Shown here piece after piece: positions 15,992 to 25,371 of a stretch of 64,000 nucleotides of DNA; the first letter of the stretch is position 1; each line of letters starts with the position of its first letter. A model generated the notes under the pieces. The model did not search any database. It was not told the DNA's origin and saw nothing but the letters and a program-made list of their open reading frames with translations. This stretch comes from Psychroflexus tropicus DSM 15496 (GTDB taxonomy: Bacteria > Bacteroidota > Bacteroidia > Flavobacteriales > Flavobacteriaceae), in NCBI RefSeq assembly GCF_000378765.1, contig NZ_KB905346.1:62001-126000 (forward strand). The letters are read 5' to 3'. A program made the position numbers and the translations under genes.

Positions 15992-16711
15992 ATGACTCAA
16001 AAGGAACTGATCGTCCAGCATCATCAAAAATCTGTATTCTCTGCTGTTTTATGGCCTGTACTCATTACATTAATGCTTTGGTTGGTCTATTGGGTGGAAA
16101 TTAAATTTCGAATTAATCTTACGCCCTATGGTGTTTATCCAAGAACTATAAAAGGGCTTGTTGGAATTATAGCCTCTCCATTTATTCATAGTGGGATAGA
16201 ACATTTGTACAAGAATTCTATTCCCATCCTAATTTTATCTTCTGCACTTTTTTACTTCTATAAGGATATTGCCTGGAAAAGCCTATTATATGGCGGCTTA
16301 GGTTCTGGGTTACTTACCTGGATGATTGCAAGACCTTCTTTTCATATTGGGGCAAGTGGCATAGTATATTTTTTAGCTTCTTTCTTATTCTTCAAAGGGA
16401 TAAGATCTAAGAATTTAAGGCTAATTGCCTTATCCTTAATTGTTGTTTTTCTTTATGGGAGCTTAGTCTGGGGAACACTGCCCGGAAAGCCTGGGGTTTC
16501 CTGGGAAGGTCATCTTTCAGGTTTTATTTCAGGATTCTTATTGAGCTTCACTTTAAAGTCAACTCACTTCAAAGCTTTTCAAATCAAACGTCAACACCTT
16601 GAAAAATCAGATCAAGAAGACGAATTTATGCAACAGTTTGACGAAAACGGAAACTTTAGGCCTTTGGAACCCGAAGAAAAAGAAAATGAGAATGATGAGC
16701 TAGATCTTTAG
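15992..16711 (+). CDS. Rhomboid family intramembrane serine protease
   Basis: Polytopic membrane protease that cuts substrates within or next to the membrane. 239 residues with about six membrane segments. The catalytic Ser lies in GASGIVYF (about residues 121-128), the catalytic His in HLSGFISGF (about 174-182), and HLYKNSIPI (about 70-78) is the oxyanion HxxxN element. A charged cytosolic tail rich in Glu and Asp follows. A longer reading from TTG 15932 would start inside the palindrome and is unlikely; ATG 15992 begins MTQKELIV. It converges on rlmB with a 9-base gap. Its substrate is unknown. Confidence 0.93.
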   Translation: MTQKELIVQHHQKSVFSAVLWPVLITLMLWLVYWVEIKFRINLTPYGVYPRTIKGLVGIIASPFIHSGIEHLYKNSIPILILSSALFYFYKDIAWKSLLYGGLGSGLLTWMIARPSFHIGASGIVYFLASFLFFKGIRSKNLRLIALSLIVVFLYGSLVWGTLPGKPGVSWEGHLSGFISGFLLSFTLKSTHFKAFQIKRQHLEKSDQEDEFMQQFDENGNFRPLEPEEKENENDELDL

Positions 16712-16720
16712 TAAAATAGA

Positions 16721-17464
16721 CTATAGTTTGAATTGTTTTTGACGTATGGCTTCATATAAAATAACACCACAAGCCACAGATACATTTAAAGATTCTATGT
16801 CGCCAAGTAAGGGAAGTTTTCCTTGTTGATCTGCCATCTTCAAAATGCTAGGGTGTATTCCATCACCTTCACCACCCATAATTAATGCTGCTGGCTTGTT
16901 GAAATTTAGCTCATAAATGCAGTGGTCTGTCTTCTCTGTCGCTGCAATAAGTTCTACTCCCGAAGATTTGAGGTAGAATATAGCATCTTTCAAATGATCT
17001 ACCTTACAAATCGGAATATGGAATGCTGCCCCAGCTGAGGTTTTTATGGTTTCATTATTGACCTGGGCGCTTCCACTTTTAGGTAGAATTACAGCATCTA
17101 CACCGGTACATTCTGCGGTTCTTAGGATAGCTCCCAAGTTTCTCACGTCAGTTATGCCGTCGAGTAATAAAAATAACGGAGCAGTCTTAGATTCTAAACT
17201 TGCCTCTACGATAGACTCAAAATTCTGATAAGTGATTTGAGAGGAATAAGCAATCACACCCTGGTGATTGAAACTTTCAAACTTTCTAAATTTCTGTATT
17301 GGTACGTAAGACACCTTGATGGTGCTTTGTTTAGCTAGGCCTTCAATTTCTTTGAGCTTTGGGTTGTCAGAATCTTTAAGCAGATTTATTTTTTCAATAT
17401 CCTTATCCTGCTTTAAAGCTTCTATGACACTGTGTATACCAAATATGATGTGCGAATCTTCCAT
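16721..17464 (-). CDS. rlmB: 23S rRNA (guanosine-2'-O)-methyltransferase RlmB / TrmH family
   Basis: SPOUT-class methyltransferase that methylates a ribose 2'-OH, most likely G2251 (E. coli numbering) in the peptidyl transferase loop of 23S rRNA, using S-adenosylmethionine. Length 247. The N-terminal substrate-binding domain (IIFGIHSVIEAL start) is followed by the three SPOUT motifs: LLDGITDVRNLGAILRTAE (about residues 99-117), LIMGGEGDGI (about 195-204) and LNVSVACGVILYEAIRQ (about 226-242). Family members differ in target, so G2251 is by resemblance. Its promoter box lies inside the terminator loop of the upstream peptidase gene. Confidence 0.93.
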   Translation of the reverse strand: MEDSHIIFGIHSVIEALKQDKDIEKINLLKDSDNPKLKEIEGLAKQSTIKVSYVPIQKFRKFESFNHQGVIAYSSQITYQNFESIVEASLESKTAPLFLLLDGITDVRNLGAILRTAECTGVDAVILPKSGSAQVNNETIKTSAGAAFHIPICKVDHLKDAIFYLKSSGVELIAATEKTDHCIYELNFNKPAALIMGGEGDGIHPSILKMADQQGKLPLLGDIESLNVSVACGVILYEAIRQKQFKL

Positions 17465-17479
17465 TGTTTATAAACTTAA

Positions 17480-17511
17480 AAAGGGATTGGCAAAATTATG
17501 CCAATCCCTTT
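17480..17511 (-). terminator. Intrinsic terminator of the S8 peptidase gene
   Basis: Perfect 12-bp stem (17480-17491 with 17500-17511) and 8-base loop, followed on the minus strand by a T-rich run. It lies 22 bases after the peptidase stop. Confidence 0.85.
17491..17498 (-). promoter_or_regulatory. -7 promoter element for rlmB within the terminator loop
   Basis: Minus-strand TAATTTTG is an exact TAnnTTTG match, 26 bases before the rlmB ATG, and falls on the loop of the preceding terminator hairpin. Confidence 0.45.
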
Positions 17512-17532
17512 AATTATTCTATTGATATGGAT

Positions 17533-19380
17533 TTATTCTTTAATAATTCTTTTTTGAATACTTTGATTGCCATCTGTAAGACTTAAGATGTATAATCCTC
17601 TAGATAATGTACTTACATCAATAGTAAGGTTGGATGTTGACTCTAAATCATTTAAGTCTATCAATTTTCTTCCTGTAAGATCATAAATTGAAACCTGTAA
17701 ATCTTTACTGAAGTTTATTTCAGAAGATGAAATATTCAATTTATTTTTAACAGGATTTGGCCAAAAAGCAATTGGGGTTTCATCAAAATTTGCATTAGAT
17801 AAGGTTTCTTCGTCTCCATTTAATACAATGAGAGAATAAACTTGTTCCCCATCATCTAAATCTCCTTTATGTGTTATCGAAATATCAAATGTACCTTGTC
17901 CTTCTAACTCAATAATCTCGATGTTGTCTACAATATTATCACCTTTAAAAGCAGGTTCTGAAACTACTCTTGAATTTAATAACCAAGGATTAAATACAAT
18001 TTCTGGGTTTTCAATGTTATTAATTCTTAAATCAAGATCGTTTACTAAAACAGGTGTGGGATCATTAAAAACGCCATTAGGAGCTGCAGTTCCTGCTGGA
18101 TCATTCCAGGCAATCGCAACTCTCATGGCTTTTTGAGAGTTTGTAGAAATTCTCATGGTTTCAGTCCTTCCCTGAATTAAAGTTTTTTCTAGAATAATAT
18201 CTCCATCTCCATTGTTTATGATAGCTTCAGCTGCTCTTTTTGAATTCATCACTCCCCACCCAAAAAAAGGATCTGGACCTACAGGGCCAGCATCATCTGC
18301 TGTCACAGAAATAAGACCCTTCAAAGTAGACGACAACATAAAATCTTCATTTAAATTTCCATAAAGTTCCTGAAGTAACAAAGCAGAGCCTGCAACATTT
18401 GGTGAGGCCATAGAGGTTCCCGTAGCTGTTCCATATTGGTTACCTGGTGCAGTGGAAACAATACTAGTTCCCAATCCTGCAATATCAGGTTTAATTCTAC
18501 CATCGTCTGTTGGACCTTGGGAACTACCTGAGTTTATAATGGCATTAGTCATTACACCAGTATCCCCATCTAGAACTACATTAGCAGCATTAGCTACAAT
18601 CAATAAATTTTTTGAATTCGAATTAGTAGTTAATTTATCATAACCTGGCGCCAATCCGCCTTCATATTCAACGTTTCCATCGTTACCACCTGCATATACT
18701 GGAAGATAGTAAGGATATAGGTTAGTAACGTTATCCCAAACTCTAGCCGTATTATTGTAGGCTCCGGCTAACCATTCGTTCCCTTCAATATTAGCAATTG
18801 GAACACCATAAGAATGATTTGAGATCAACAATTCATTGTCTCTTGCTTCTCGCAAAGCCTCACTTAAATCAGACGGACTATCATAAGCACTTAGGGTAGC
18901 AGCTATCGCCATCCCTTGGGCTTGTGGTAATTCCCCTCTTGCAATTAATGTACCAGCGACATGAGTGGCGTGAAAACTAGTTTCAATAGAATCTACTACT
19001 TTTATTCTAGATTCGTTTGCACGATCACCATATTCAATATGGTCTGGTTGTGGAATGCCTCCAACTTCCCAAATTCCAATATCAAAACCTGTTCCGGCAA
19101 GATTTAATCCTAAATCACCTTCAGGTTTAATGAAGTCTGTTCTGGTCGATCTTGCGGCTCTCACATTTAAATCTTCTATATAAATAGGTAGACCATTAAT
19201 TACGTCCCACAAACGAACACCTTGTTGTTCTGCAAGGCTTTTTGTAGAATTAGCCTTAAACTCATCAACTCTTAATTCCTGTTGTTTTTCGTATTCAAAT
19301 ATTTCTAAAGTTTTAGGATTTTGTGCTAGTAGAACATTAGAGATACAATAAAATAATACTAAAGTAAATATATATTTCAT
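17533..19380 (-). CDS. Secreted S8 (subtilisin-like) peptidase with type IX sorting domain
   Basis: 615-residue exported protein: signal peptide (MKYIFTLVLFYCISNVLLAQ), short pro-region, S8 domain (about residues 90-400), a beta-rich domain, and a C-terminal type A sorting domain (starting near AFWPNPVKNKLNI, ending in a basic KRIIKE tail) for the type IX secretion system. His137 lies in FHATHVAG, the oxyanion Asn in YAGGNDGN, and Ser323 in GTSMASP. Where the Asp is expected, the sequence reads IGIWEVGG, with Glu105. ATG 19380 is preferred to an in-frame TTG two codons upstream. It lies downstream of the SusC/SusD genes but after a terminator, so it is probably a separate unit serving the same uptake role. 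Confidence 0.9.
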   Translation of the reverse strand: MKYIFTLVLFYCISNVLLAQNPKTLEIFEYEKQQELRVDEFKANSTKSLAEQQGVRLWDVINGLPIYIEDLNVRAARSTRTDFIKPEGDLGLNLAGTGFDIGIWEVGGIPQPDHIEYGDRANESRIKVVDSIETSFHATHVAGTLIARGELPQAQGMAIAATLSAYDSPSDLSEALREARDNELLISNHSYGVPIANIEGNEWLAGAYNNTARVWDNVTNLYPYYLPVYAGGNDGNVEYEGGLAPGYDKLTTNSNSKNLLIVANAANVVLDGDTGVMTNAIINSGSSQGPTDDGRIKPDIAGLGTSIVSTAPGNQYGTATGTSMASPNVAGSALLLQELYGNLNEDFMLSSTLKGLISVTADDAGPVGPDPFFGWGVMNSKRAAEAIINNGDGDIILEKTLIQGRTETMRISTNSQKAMRVAIAWNDPAGTAAPNGVFNDPTPVLVNDLDLRINNIENPEIVFNPWLLNSRVVSEPAFKGDNIVDNIEIIELEGQGTFDISITHKGDLDDGEQVYSLIVLNGDEETLSNANFDETPIAFWPNPVKNKLNISSSEINFSKDLQVSIYDLTGRKLIDLNDLESTSNLTIDVSTLSRGLYILSLTDGNQSIQKRIIKE

Positions 19381-19446
19381 AATCAATTTTTTATAAATGT
19401 ATGAAATTTAGACATTTAACGCAAGTTATAATTCTCACAAACAAAA

Positions 19447-19472
19447 AAAGCCGCTTCGAAAGAAGCGGCTTT
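19447..19472 (-). terminator. Intrinsic terminator after the SusC-SusD-lipoprotein operon
   Basis: Perfect 11-bp GC-rich stem (19447-19457 with 19462-19472) with a 4-base loop. A run of seven A on the plus strand gives the T-run on the minus strand. It lies 23 bases after the lipoprotein stop. Confidence 0.92.
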
Positions 19473-19495
19473 AGTACTAAAAGTTAGCTTAAATT

Positions 19496-20455
19496 TTAGT
19501 TACCAGTTTGTTTAGTGAATCTAAGTGTTACAGGGTAACTTCCAGTTCCACATCCTGCGTCTGGTTCGAAATCTAAAATATCAATGATAATTTCAGTATC
19601 ATTTTCTAGATCATAAGTCGAAGGGACTTCAGGAGTACCTTGACCAATAGAGCCATCACCGCAACCCAACGTTCCAGAAACTGCACCACCATTTACGAAA
19701 ATTTCGTTACAAATTAAAGAAAGGACCATTTGCTGGTTAAAATCAAATCCACCTGGGAAGTAGGTGAATTCAAATACTCTATCTGCGCCATTTCTTGTAA
19801 TGGTTACAACTTCACCCTCTTGAGTGAATGAATCTCCGAATGGACTTTCCTGGTCACTAATACGCTCCATAAGGTATTCGCCTACAAAATAATCTTGAGG
19901 AACGAAACAAGTCACATTGATAGCGTATAAGAAAGGAGAACGGAAAAAGGCTCCACCAGACACAACATTATTAACATTGTTACTAGAGAAAACTCTTCCA
20001 TCATTCATAACTAGAGCCAACCTAACGTCAAATCTATCTCCACCAGTATAGTCTTCACTAGTTAAACCCAAAGTAGAATTGATATCTTCTGTGTTAAAAT
20101 TTAGATCTAAAACAGGGTACTCTCCACTTTGGTCAAAGTCTGCCTTAGGTATAGACACAGCCAAGACTTCATCTTTGCTATTGTCTCCATCTTCTGGATT
20201 GTTATCGATGAATGATAAAAAGACATCTACTTTTTCGAAGTCTTGTCCTCTTTGGTCAATCACTTCTGCGCCAATAGTGACTAAGTTTTCTACACCAACA
20301 TTAAATTCTAAGCTGGTCTGGTCATCAATCGTCCTTAATACAGTTCCACGAGTTGTGTTATCAAAGAAAGTATCGATAGGTCTTTCGTTATCATCACATC
20401 CTATGACTACTGCTATAAGAACCAGTAAACATATCTTACTTATTAGTGTTTTCAT
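19496..20455 (-). CDS. SusE-like outer-membrane lipoprotein, third gene of a SusC/SusD operon
   Basis: 319-residue lipoprotein: the signal peptide ends in VVIGC, with Cys20 followed by Asp-Asp, a pattern compatible with flavobacterial surface or outer-membrane lipoproteins. The mature part is beta-rich and acidic with no recognisable catalytic motif; Cys pairs near the middle and end (CFVPQDY, LGCGDG, DAGCGTG) could form disulfides. Its position 11 bases after SusD fits a substrate-binding accessory protein such as SusE, though direct similarity to SusE is not clear by eye. Confidence 0.72.
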   Translation of the reverse strand: MKTLISKICLLVLIAVVIGCDDNERPIDTFFDNTTRGTVLRTIDDQTSLEFNVGVENLVTIGAEVIDQRGQDFEKVDVFLSFIDNNPEDGDNSKDEVLAVSIPKADFDQSGEYPVLDLNFNTEDINSTLGLTSEDYTGGDRFDVRLALVMNDGRVFSSNNVNNVVSGGAFFRSPFLYAINVTCFVPQDYFVGEYLMERISDQESPFGDSFTQEGEVVTITRNGADRVFEFTYFPGGFDFNQQMVLSLICNEIFVNGGAVSGTLGCGDGSIGQGTPEVPSTYDLENDTEIIIDILDFEPDAGCGTGSYPVTLRFTKQTGN

Positions 20456-20466
20456 TTTATTTATTT

Positions 20467-22140
20467 TTAGTTATTTTCTGGAAATCCTGAAACTGGGTTA
20501 TTATCCCAAAATACTCTCACGGTTAAATCTTCCTTCTGAGAAACATTAGGGTTTGCCTGTACTTCAGAAGTTGGATAGAAAAAAGATCTTGGAAATGGTC
20601 CTGGATTCGGTTCAATATTCGGCTGAATATCTGTTGGAGCACCAACTCTTCTGTAGAAATTGTAAGCATCCGTTCCATTTCCAATTAAAGAAATAAAGAA
20701 TTGTTCGGCGTGTATATTCAATTTCTCTTGAGTTGTTCCCGCATTAAAGGCAGTAATTACAGAATTGATGTAGTCTGCATCTACAGAAGGATCTGGTATA
20801 AATGTTTCATCAAAAGTCGCAGCACTTCTAGAGGTAAACGTTCTTACATAGTTAATGTGTTTGGTGATTGCGCTTTCAAGAAATTGGTCTGCAGCACCAG
20901 CACCACCCACTAAAGCAGCTTCAGCTCTCCAAAAATCTACTGTGGAAGCTAAAATAATTGGAGATACTCCATTACCTTCAGCACCGTAGTTATTGTCATC
21001 GATAATTTCAAAAGAATCATCGTCAAAACGACCTCCAGCTGGATAGATGCCAAATGCAGTTCTTAAGAATCCGTCTGGTGGAATACCGTCCTGGCTACCG
21101 TGGTCTCTACCCCATAGACCGTTGTTATTATCGATAACACAATATACTACACCGTTATTTGCATAATGAGGAGGAATGGTTTGAACCACACATCTTTTTT
21201 CTTCTCCAGTTTCAGGGTTTACATTAGATAATACATCATCTACCTGTCTGTAAAAATAATATCTAATTCTTGGATCTGGAACATCTTGGCTATTAACCAT
21301 ACGGTCCATTAGCCAGTTAGACATGTAATGAACTGCTGGTCCACCTGGAGCATATTGATCGTTGTATAGTGGGTGTCTAGAGTTTGGATTATCTAAGTTA
21401 GATCCCCATTCAAATACGAAATCCTCACCTTCCTGAATAAAGTTACCACTAGAAGCAATAGCTTCAAAATTGCTTAAAGCATTAGGATCAACAAGTCTAG
21501 ATTGAATGTAAATTTTCATCTTGATTGTGTTTGCTAATCGCTCCCAAACTTCATAATCATTGTCGTAATAGAAATCATTTGCAAGTTCAACAGTTGTAGG
21601 TTGTTGAAATTTTACGATGGCATCATCAAGCAAATCTAAAGCTGCCTGATAAACGTCACTACCTTGGTCGATTGCTGGCGTTAGGTTAGTTTCACTTAAA
21701 CCTTCAGAATAAGGAATGTCTCCAAAATAGTCAACTAATGTAACAATCACATAAGCTTCTACTACCTCACCTACAGCTCTATGCTTCTCAAATTCACCTT
21801 CAAGGCCATCAATTTGAGCATTCATTGCTCTGATTTCGTTTAGAATATCTGCATAAGCTAAGTTCCACTGACCACTGAAAGTCGCAGGGCTATAAACATT
21901 AGCATAATTGTTCCCGAACATGTTTCTAATTCTTGTGAACTCAGAACCATATTCGCCTACTTGTTCTGTGAAGGACCCAAGCCTAATGAGTATTGCATTC
22001 ATAGATAGATCTATGTCTGCTTGAGATGGGGTCAATTCGTTAGGATTCTCGCGCTTGTCCAAATCTATCGTTTCACAAGAGTGAAAAGTGAATAGACCTA
22101 TCGCAAGAATAAGTATAAATTTTATATTTTTCATTTTCAT
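20467..22140 (-). CDS. SusD/RagB family nutrient-binding outer-membrane lipoprotein
   Basis: 557-residue surface lipoprotein that caps the SusC channel and helps capture its ligand. The lipobox is FTFHSCET (Cys22 or Cys20 depending on which of two nearby ATGs is used). The TPR-like helical core is visible as LNEIRAMNAQIDG, HRAVGEVVEAYVIVTLVDYFGDIPYSE (first part) and the helix after DQGSDVYQAALDLLDDAI, which are typical for SusD-like_2 members. The last segments match the usual C-terminal region with AFNAGTTQEKLNIHAEQFF. It lies between SusC (6-base gap) and the SusE-like gene. Ligand type is unknown; no glycoside hydrolase is adjacent. Confidence 0.94.
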   Translation of the reverse strand: MKMKNIKFILILAIGLFTFHSCETIDLDKRENPNELTPSQADIDLSMNAILIRLGSFTEQVGEYGSEFTRIRNMFGNNYANVYSPATFSGQWNLAYADILNEIRAMNAQIDGLEGEFEKHRAVGEVVEAYVIVTLVDYFGDIPYSEGLSETNLTPAIDQGSDVYQAALDLLDDAIVKFQQPTTVELANDFYYDNDYEVWERLANTIKMKIYIQSRLVDPNALSNFEAIASSGNFIQEGEDFVFEWGSNLDNPNSRHPLYNDQYAPGGPAVHYMSNWLMDRMVNSQDVPDPRIRYYFYRQVDDVLSNVNPETGEEKRCVVQTIPPHYANNGVVYCVIDNNNGLWGRDHGSQDGIPPDGFLRTAFGIYPAGGRFDDDSFEIIDDNNYGAEGNGVSPIILASTVDFWRAEAALVGGAGAADQFLESAITKHINYVRTFTSRSAATFDETFIPDPSVDADYINSVITAFNAGTTQEKLNIHAEQFFISLIGNGTDAYNFYRRVGAPTDIQPNIEPNPGPFPRSFFYPTSEVQANPNVSQKEDLTVRVFWDNNPVSGFPENN

Positions 22141-22146
22141 ATTGTT

Positions 22147-25100
22147 TTAAAATGTTGCTCTTAAGGTAAAACCATAACGTCTTCCACTTGGACCATTGAT
22201 AAAATCAAGACCTCTACCATTACCTACTCCTGTACCGATAATATTCGGATCGAAATTAACTCCTTCTGGAGTATTAGGGGCATCAAAGTATAAGTTATAA
22301 CCTGCTAAAGATAAAGATAAATTACCAAAAGGAGTTGATTCTAACCAATCTTTAGGAAAAGTATAAGTTAAAGAAACCTCTTGTAAACGAATAAAAGAGC
22401 CGTCGTATACTTTCAATTCATCAGGTCCTTGCAAGCCTACCACATCAAAGTAATAAGATGAATTATTAATTTGTGTTGTGTTTACAGCTCCTGTCGCATC
22501 AGATACACCTGGTAAAATATAAGTATCTAATCTATTGTCTGTATCAGTCGTAAGACCTCTTCCTAGAAGCGTACCAATGGTCTCAGAATAAATATCCCCA
22601 CCATGCTGATAACTGATCAAGGCATTAAGAGATATATTTTTATAAGACAAAGTTGTTGAATAGTTAGTTATAAAATCTGGTGTTGCATCTCCTATAACAT
22701 TTGGTCCTTGATCGATAACGTATAATCCAGAGGCATTTACTAGTGGGTTACCATCTTCGTCTCTAGCAATAGATGATCCAGTGATAGAACTAAAAGGGAA
22801 TCCTTCTACAGCAGAGTTACCTACAGCATTTGTGAAACCTGCATATACAATCGCATTTTCTTCTGGATCTGCTCCAGGTTCTAAGTTAAGATCTGTTACG
22901 TCAGAACGGTATAAAGTATAATTGAAATTGACATCCCAGTTAAAGCCATTAGCTTCGTTTTGAATCACTCTTAAACCAACATCACCTTCAATACCATAGC
23001 CTTCTATTTTACCAATGTTAAATTGGGTTTGAGTAAACCCTGTACTTGGTGGAAGAGGTCTGTTGATAATTAAATCTGTAGTATTTCTTTCATAGTAAGA
23101 TAAATCGAAAGTTAAACGATTATCTAACGCTCTACCTTCAATGCCAAATTCAATTTCTTCAAATAGTTCAGGTCTTAACTCTCTGTTTGCTAATATTCTG
23201 GAAACAGAATTTTGAGCTACAGGAGAAGCACTTCCCTGTGGAGTGAAAAATCTTGCATCTAATGGTAATGTATTTACTGTTGGAAAGCCTTGTGCAAATC
23301 CAGCAGAAGTACCATAACCGGCTCTTAATTTTAAAAAGTTTAAGCCGTTTTTAGTTCTTAAACCTTCGAAAGCCGATGTTGGTAAAAACGATATACTGGT
23401 ACTTGGGTAAAACTGGGAGTTATCAATTTGATTGGATACCCAGTCGTTTCTAGCAGAAAGGTTAAAGTATAAGTAATCTTTATACTCTAAATCTGCTGTA
23501 CCATATAATCCTACGATATTTTGAAAGGTCTGAAATTGCTGAGGTGTTTGTTCTCTAAAGTTGAAGTGTCTAAAGACATCAAAAACAATTTGACCTGAAC
23601 TATTCACTCCATCCTGATCAAATTTTTCATAACGGGCATTAGCACCTGCTGTAAAATTTAAATTGATGTCATCGGTTAAATCGTAATTTCCGTTTACTTG
23701 AAAGTTATGATCCCAGAAAATATTAGTGTTAGTAAAAGATCTGTAGTTTCCTAAAATACTTCCTGCATTAGCACCAATATTTTGTCCCGTTTCATTTAAT
23801 TCTGAATATACATCAAGTCCAGCACGATATAGTAGATTGAGATTATCATTCACATCGTAGGTTATTGTATTAGATGAATTAAATCTAGAAGTCACCTGGT
23901 TTACAAAACTGTTGTTAACTATCCAGTTTGGATTTACAATGCCTTCATCATTTCTGTAATACACACTAGCCCCTGTAATTGGATTTTGAAATGGTAAGTC
24001 CATTAAAGGCAGGTTTCTTGGCGTGTAGAATATATCTGCAAAAACAGAAAGTCCAGTTCCAGTAACACCAGAACCACTACTCAATGCTACAGGTGGTGTT
24101 TTGAAGTCTGTTCTGCTCACATTTATAGTACTATTTACAGTAAATTTGTTAGAAAGCAAAGCACGACCACCTACAGAAAAGTTGGTTCTTGTCGTATTGT
24201 TGCCAGGCGTAAATCCATCATCATCTAAATGACCAAAATTTACATTGTAAGAAATTTTACCATCGTCTGAAGAACTCGCAATGTTTACAGAAGTGTTTCT
24301 TACAACTCCTGTTCTAAAGAAGTCTTTTACATTATCTGGTTCAGCTTGCCATGGCAAAGTTTGTCCCTGAAATTCTGGAAAAACATTAGCTAAATTGGCT
24401 CTGTTGTAAGGGTGAGGGTACGTTCCATCTGGACTAATACCACTGGTTGAGGCACCCCAACCGCCAAAACCTTCTTCGTAAAATCCTGGTCCCCAGTTAG
24501 AAAAAAAGTTACCAAAAGCTCCATCAAATCCGTTACCAAATCGTTCTGAATAATCTGGTAGTGAAGCAATTTCGTTGAAGAAAATTCCTTGAGATACTGT
24601 AATTTCATTTTTCTTTTTCGTCACCCCTGCTGCACCTGCTTTGGTGGTGATCAAGATTACACCATTTCTACCTGCAGATCCATATACTGTCGCTGCAGCA
24701 AATCCTTTAAGGACAGAAACGCTCTCGATAGCGTTTGGATCTAAATCTAAAGATCTGGAAGACCCAGAGTTACCGTTAACGAAGTTTCCAGTTGCGTTGG
24801 TGTCATTCGAAATTGGAACACCATCCACAATAAATAATGGCTGGTTTGAGTTATTGATAGATAAAAACCCTCTAATATTGATGTTGGTTGCAGAACCAGA
24901 GATACCACTGGTATTGTTAATAACAACACCTGAGGCCTTACCGTTAAGAACACGACCTAGATCGCCCTCTGCACGTTGTTCCAAGCCTTCAGATTCAACC
25001 TGACTTACCGCATACCCCAAAGACTTCTTTTCTCTGGAAGTACCAAAGCCAACAACAACAACTTCATCCAGAGATTCTCCTGGACTTAATTGCACATCGA

Positions 25101-25371
25101 TGACCGATTTGTTACCTACTACAACAGATTCTGTACCGAACCCAATGTATGTAAACTCTAGCGTTTGATCTGCAGAAGCCTCGATAGAATATTTACCGTC
25201 AAAGTCGGTTTGAGTTCCTGTTGCAGTCCCCTTTACTAACACGTTTGCTCCTGGAAGGGGTAGCCCGGAGTCGTCAGTCACCGTTCCGGTCACTGTTTTG
25301 GTTTGTGCAATGGTTACTTGCACAACCAACGCTAGAAATAGCGTTAAAATTCCACTTAACTTTGTTCTCAT
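22147..25371 (-). CDS. SusC/RagA family TonB-linked outer-membrane protein
   Basis: 1074-residue TonB-dependent transporter. After the signal peptide (MRTKLSGILTLFLALVVQV...AQ) comes a carboxypeptidase regulatory-like domain (about residues 25-100; TVTDDSGLPLPGANVLVKGT), a TonB box-like DEVVVVGFG (about 107-115), the plug (about 120-230, with IRGFLSINNSNQPLFIVDGVP), and a large beta-barrel ending in aromatic Phe (RRYGFTLRATF). ATG 25371 starts a good signal peptide; a TTG 30 bases upstream does not. It is first of the SusC-SusD-lipoprotein operon. It likely imports oligosaccharides or oligopeptides, and the neighbouring secreted peptidase favours peptides. Confidence 0.95.
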   Translation of the reverse strand: MRTKLSGILTLFLALVVQVTIAQTKTVTGTVTDDSGLPLPGANVLVKGTATGTQTDFDGKYSIEASADQTLEFTYIGFGTESVVVGNKSVIDVQLSPGESLDEVVVVGFGTSREKKSLGYAVSQVESEGLEQRAEGDLGRVLNGKASGVVINNTSGISGSATNINIRGFLSINNSNQPLFIVDGVPISNDTNATGNFVNGNSGSSRSLDLDPNAIESVSVLKGFAAATVYGSAGRNGVILITTKAGAAGVTKKKNEITVSQGIFFNEIASLPDYSERFGNGFDGAFGNFFSNWGPGFYEEGFGGWGASTSGISPDGTYPHPYNRANLANVFPEFQGQTLPWQAEPDNVKDFFRTGVVRNTSVNIASSSDDGKISYNVNFGHLDDDGFTPGNNTTRTNFSVGGRALLSNKFTVNSTINVSRTDFKTPPVALSSGSGVTGTGLSVFADIFYTPRNLPLMDLPFQNPITGASVYYRNDEGIVNPNWIVNNSFVNQVTSRFNSSNTITYDVNDNLNLLYRAGLDVYSELNETGQNIGANAGSILGNYRSFTNTNIFWDHNFQVNGNYDLTDDINLNFTAGANARYEKFDQDGVNSSGQIVFDVFRHFNFREQTPQQFQTFQNIVGLYGTADLEYKDYLYFNLSARNDWVSNQIDNSQFYPSTSISFLPTSAFEGLRTKNGLNFLKLRAGYGTSAGFAQGFPTVNTLPLDARFFTPQGSASPVAQNSVSRILANRELRPELFEEIEFGIEGRALDNRLTFDLSYYERNTTDLIINRPLPPSTGFTQTQFNIGKIEGYGIEGDVGLRVIQNEANGFNWDVNFNYTLYRSDVTDLNLEPGADPEENAIVYAGFTNAVGNSAVEGFPFSSITGSSIARDEDGNPLVNASGLYVIDQGPNVIGDATPDFITNYSTTLSYKNISLNALISYQHGGDIYSETIGTLLGRGLTTDTDNRLDTYILPGVSDATGAVNTTQINNSSYYFDVVGLQGPDELKVYDGSFIRLQEVSLTYTFPKDWLESTPFGNLSLSLAGYNLYFDAPNTPEGVNFDPNIIGTGVGNGRGLDFINGPSGRRYGFTLRATF

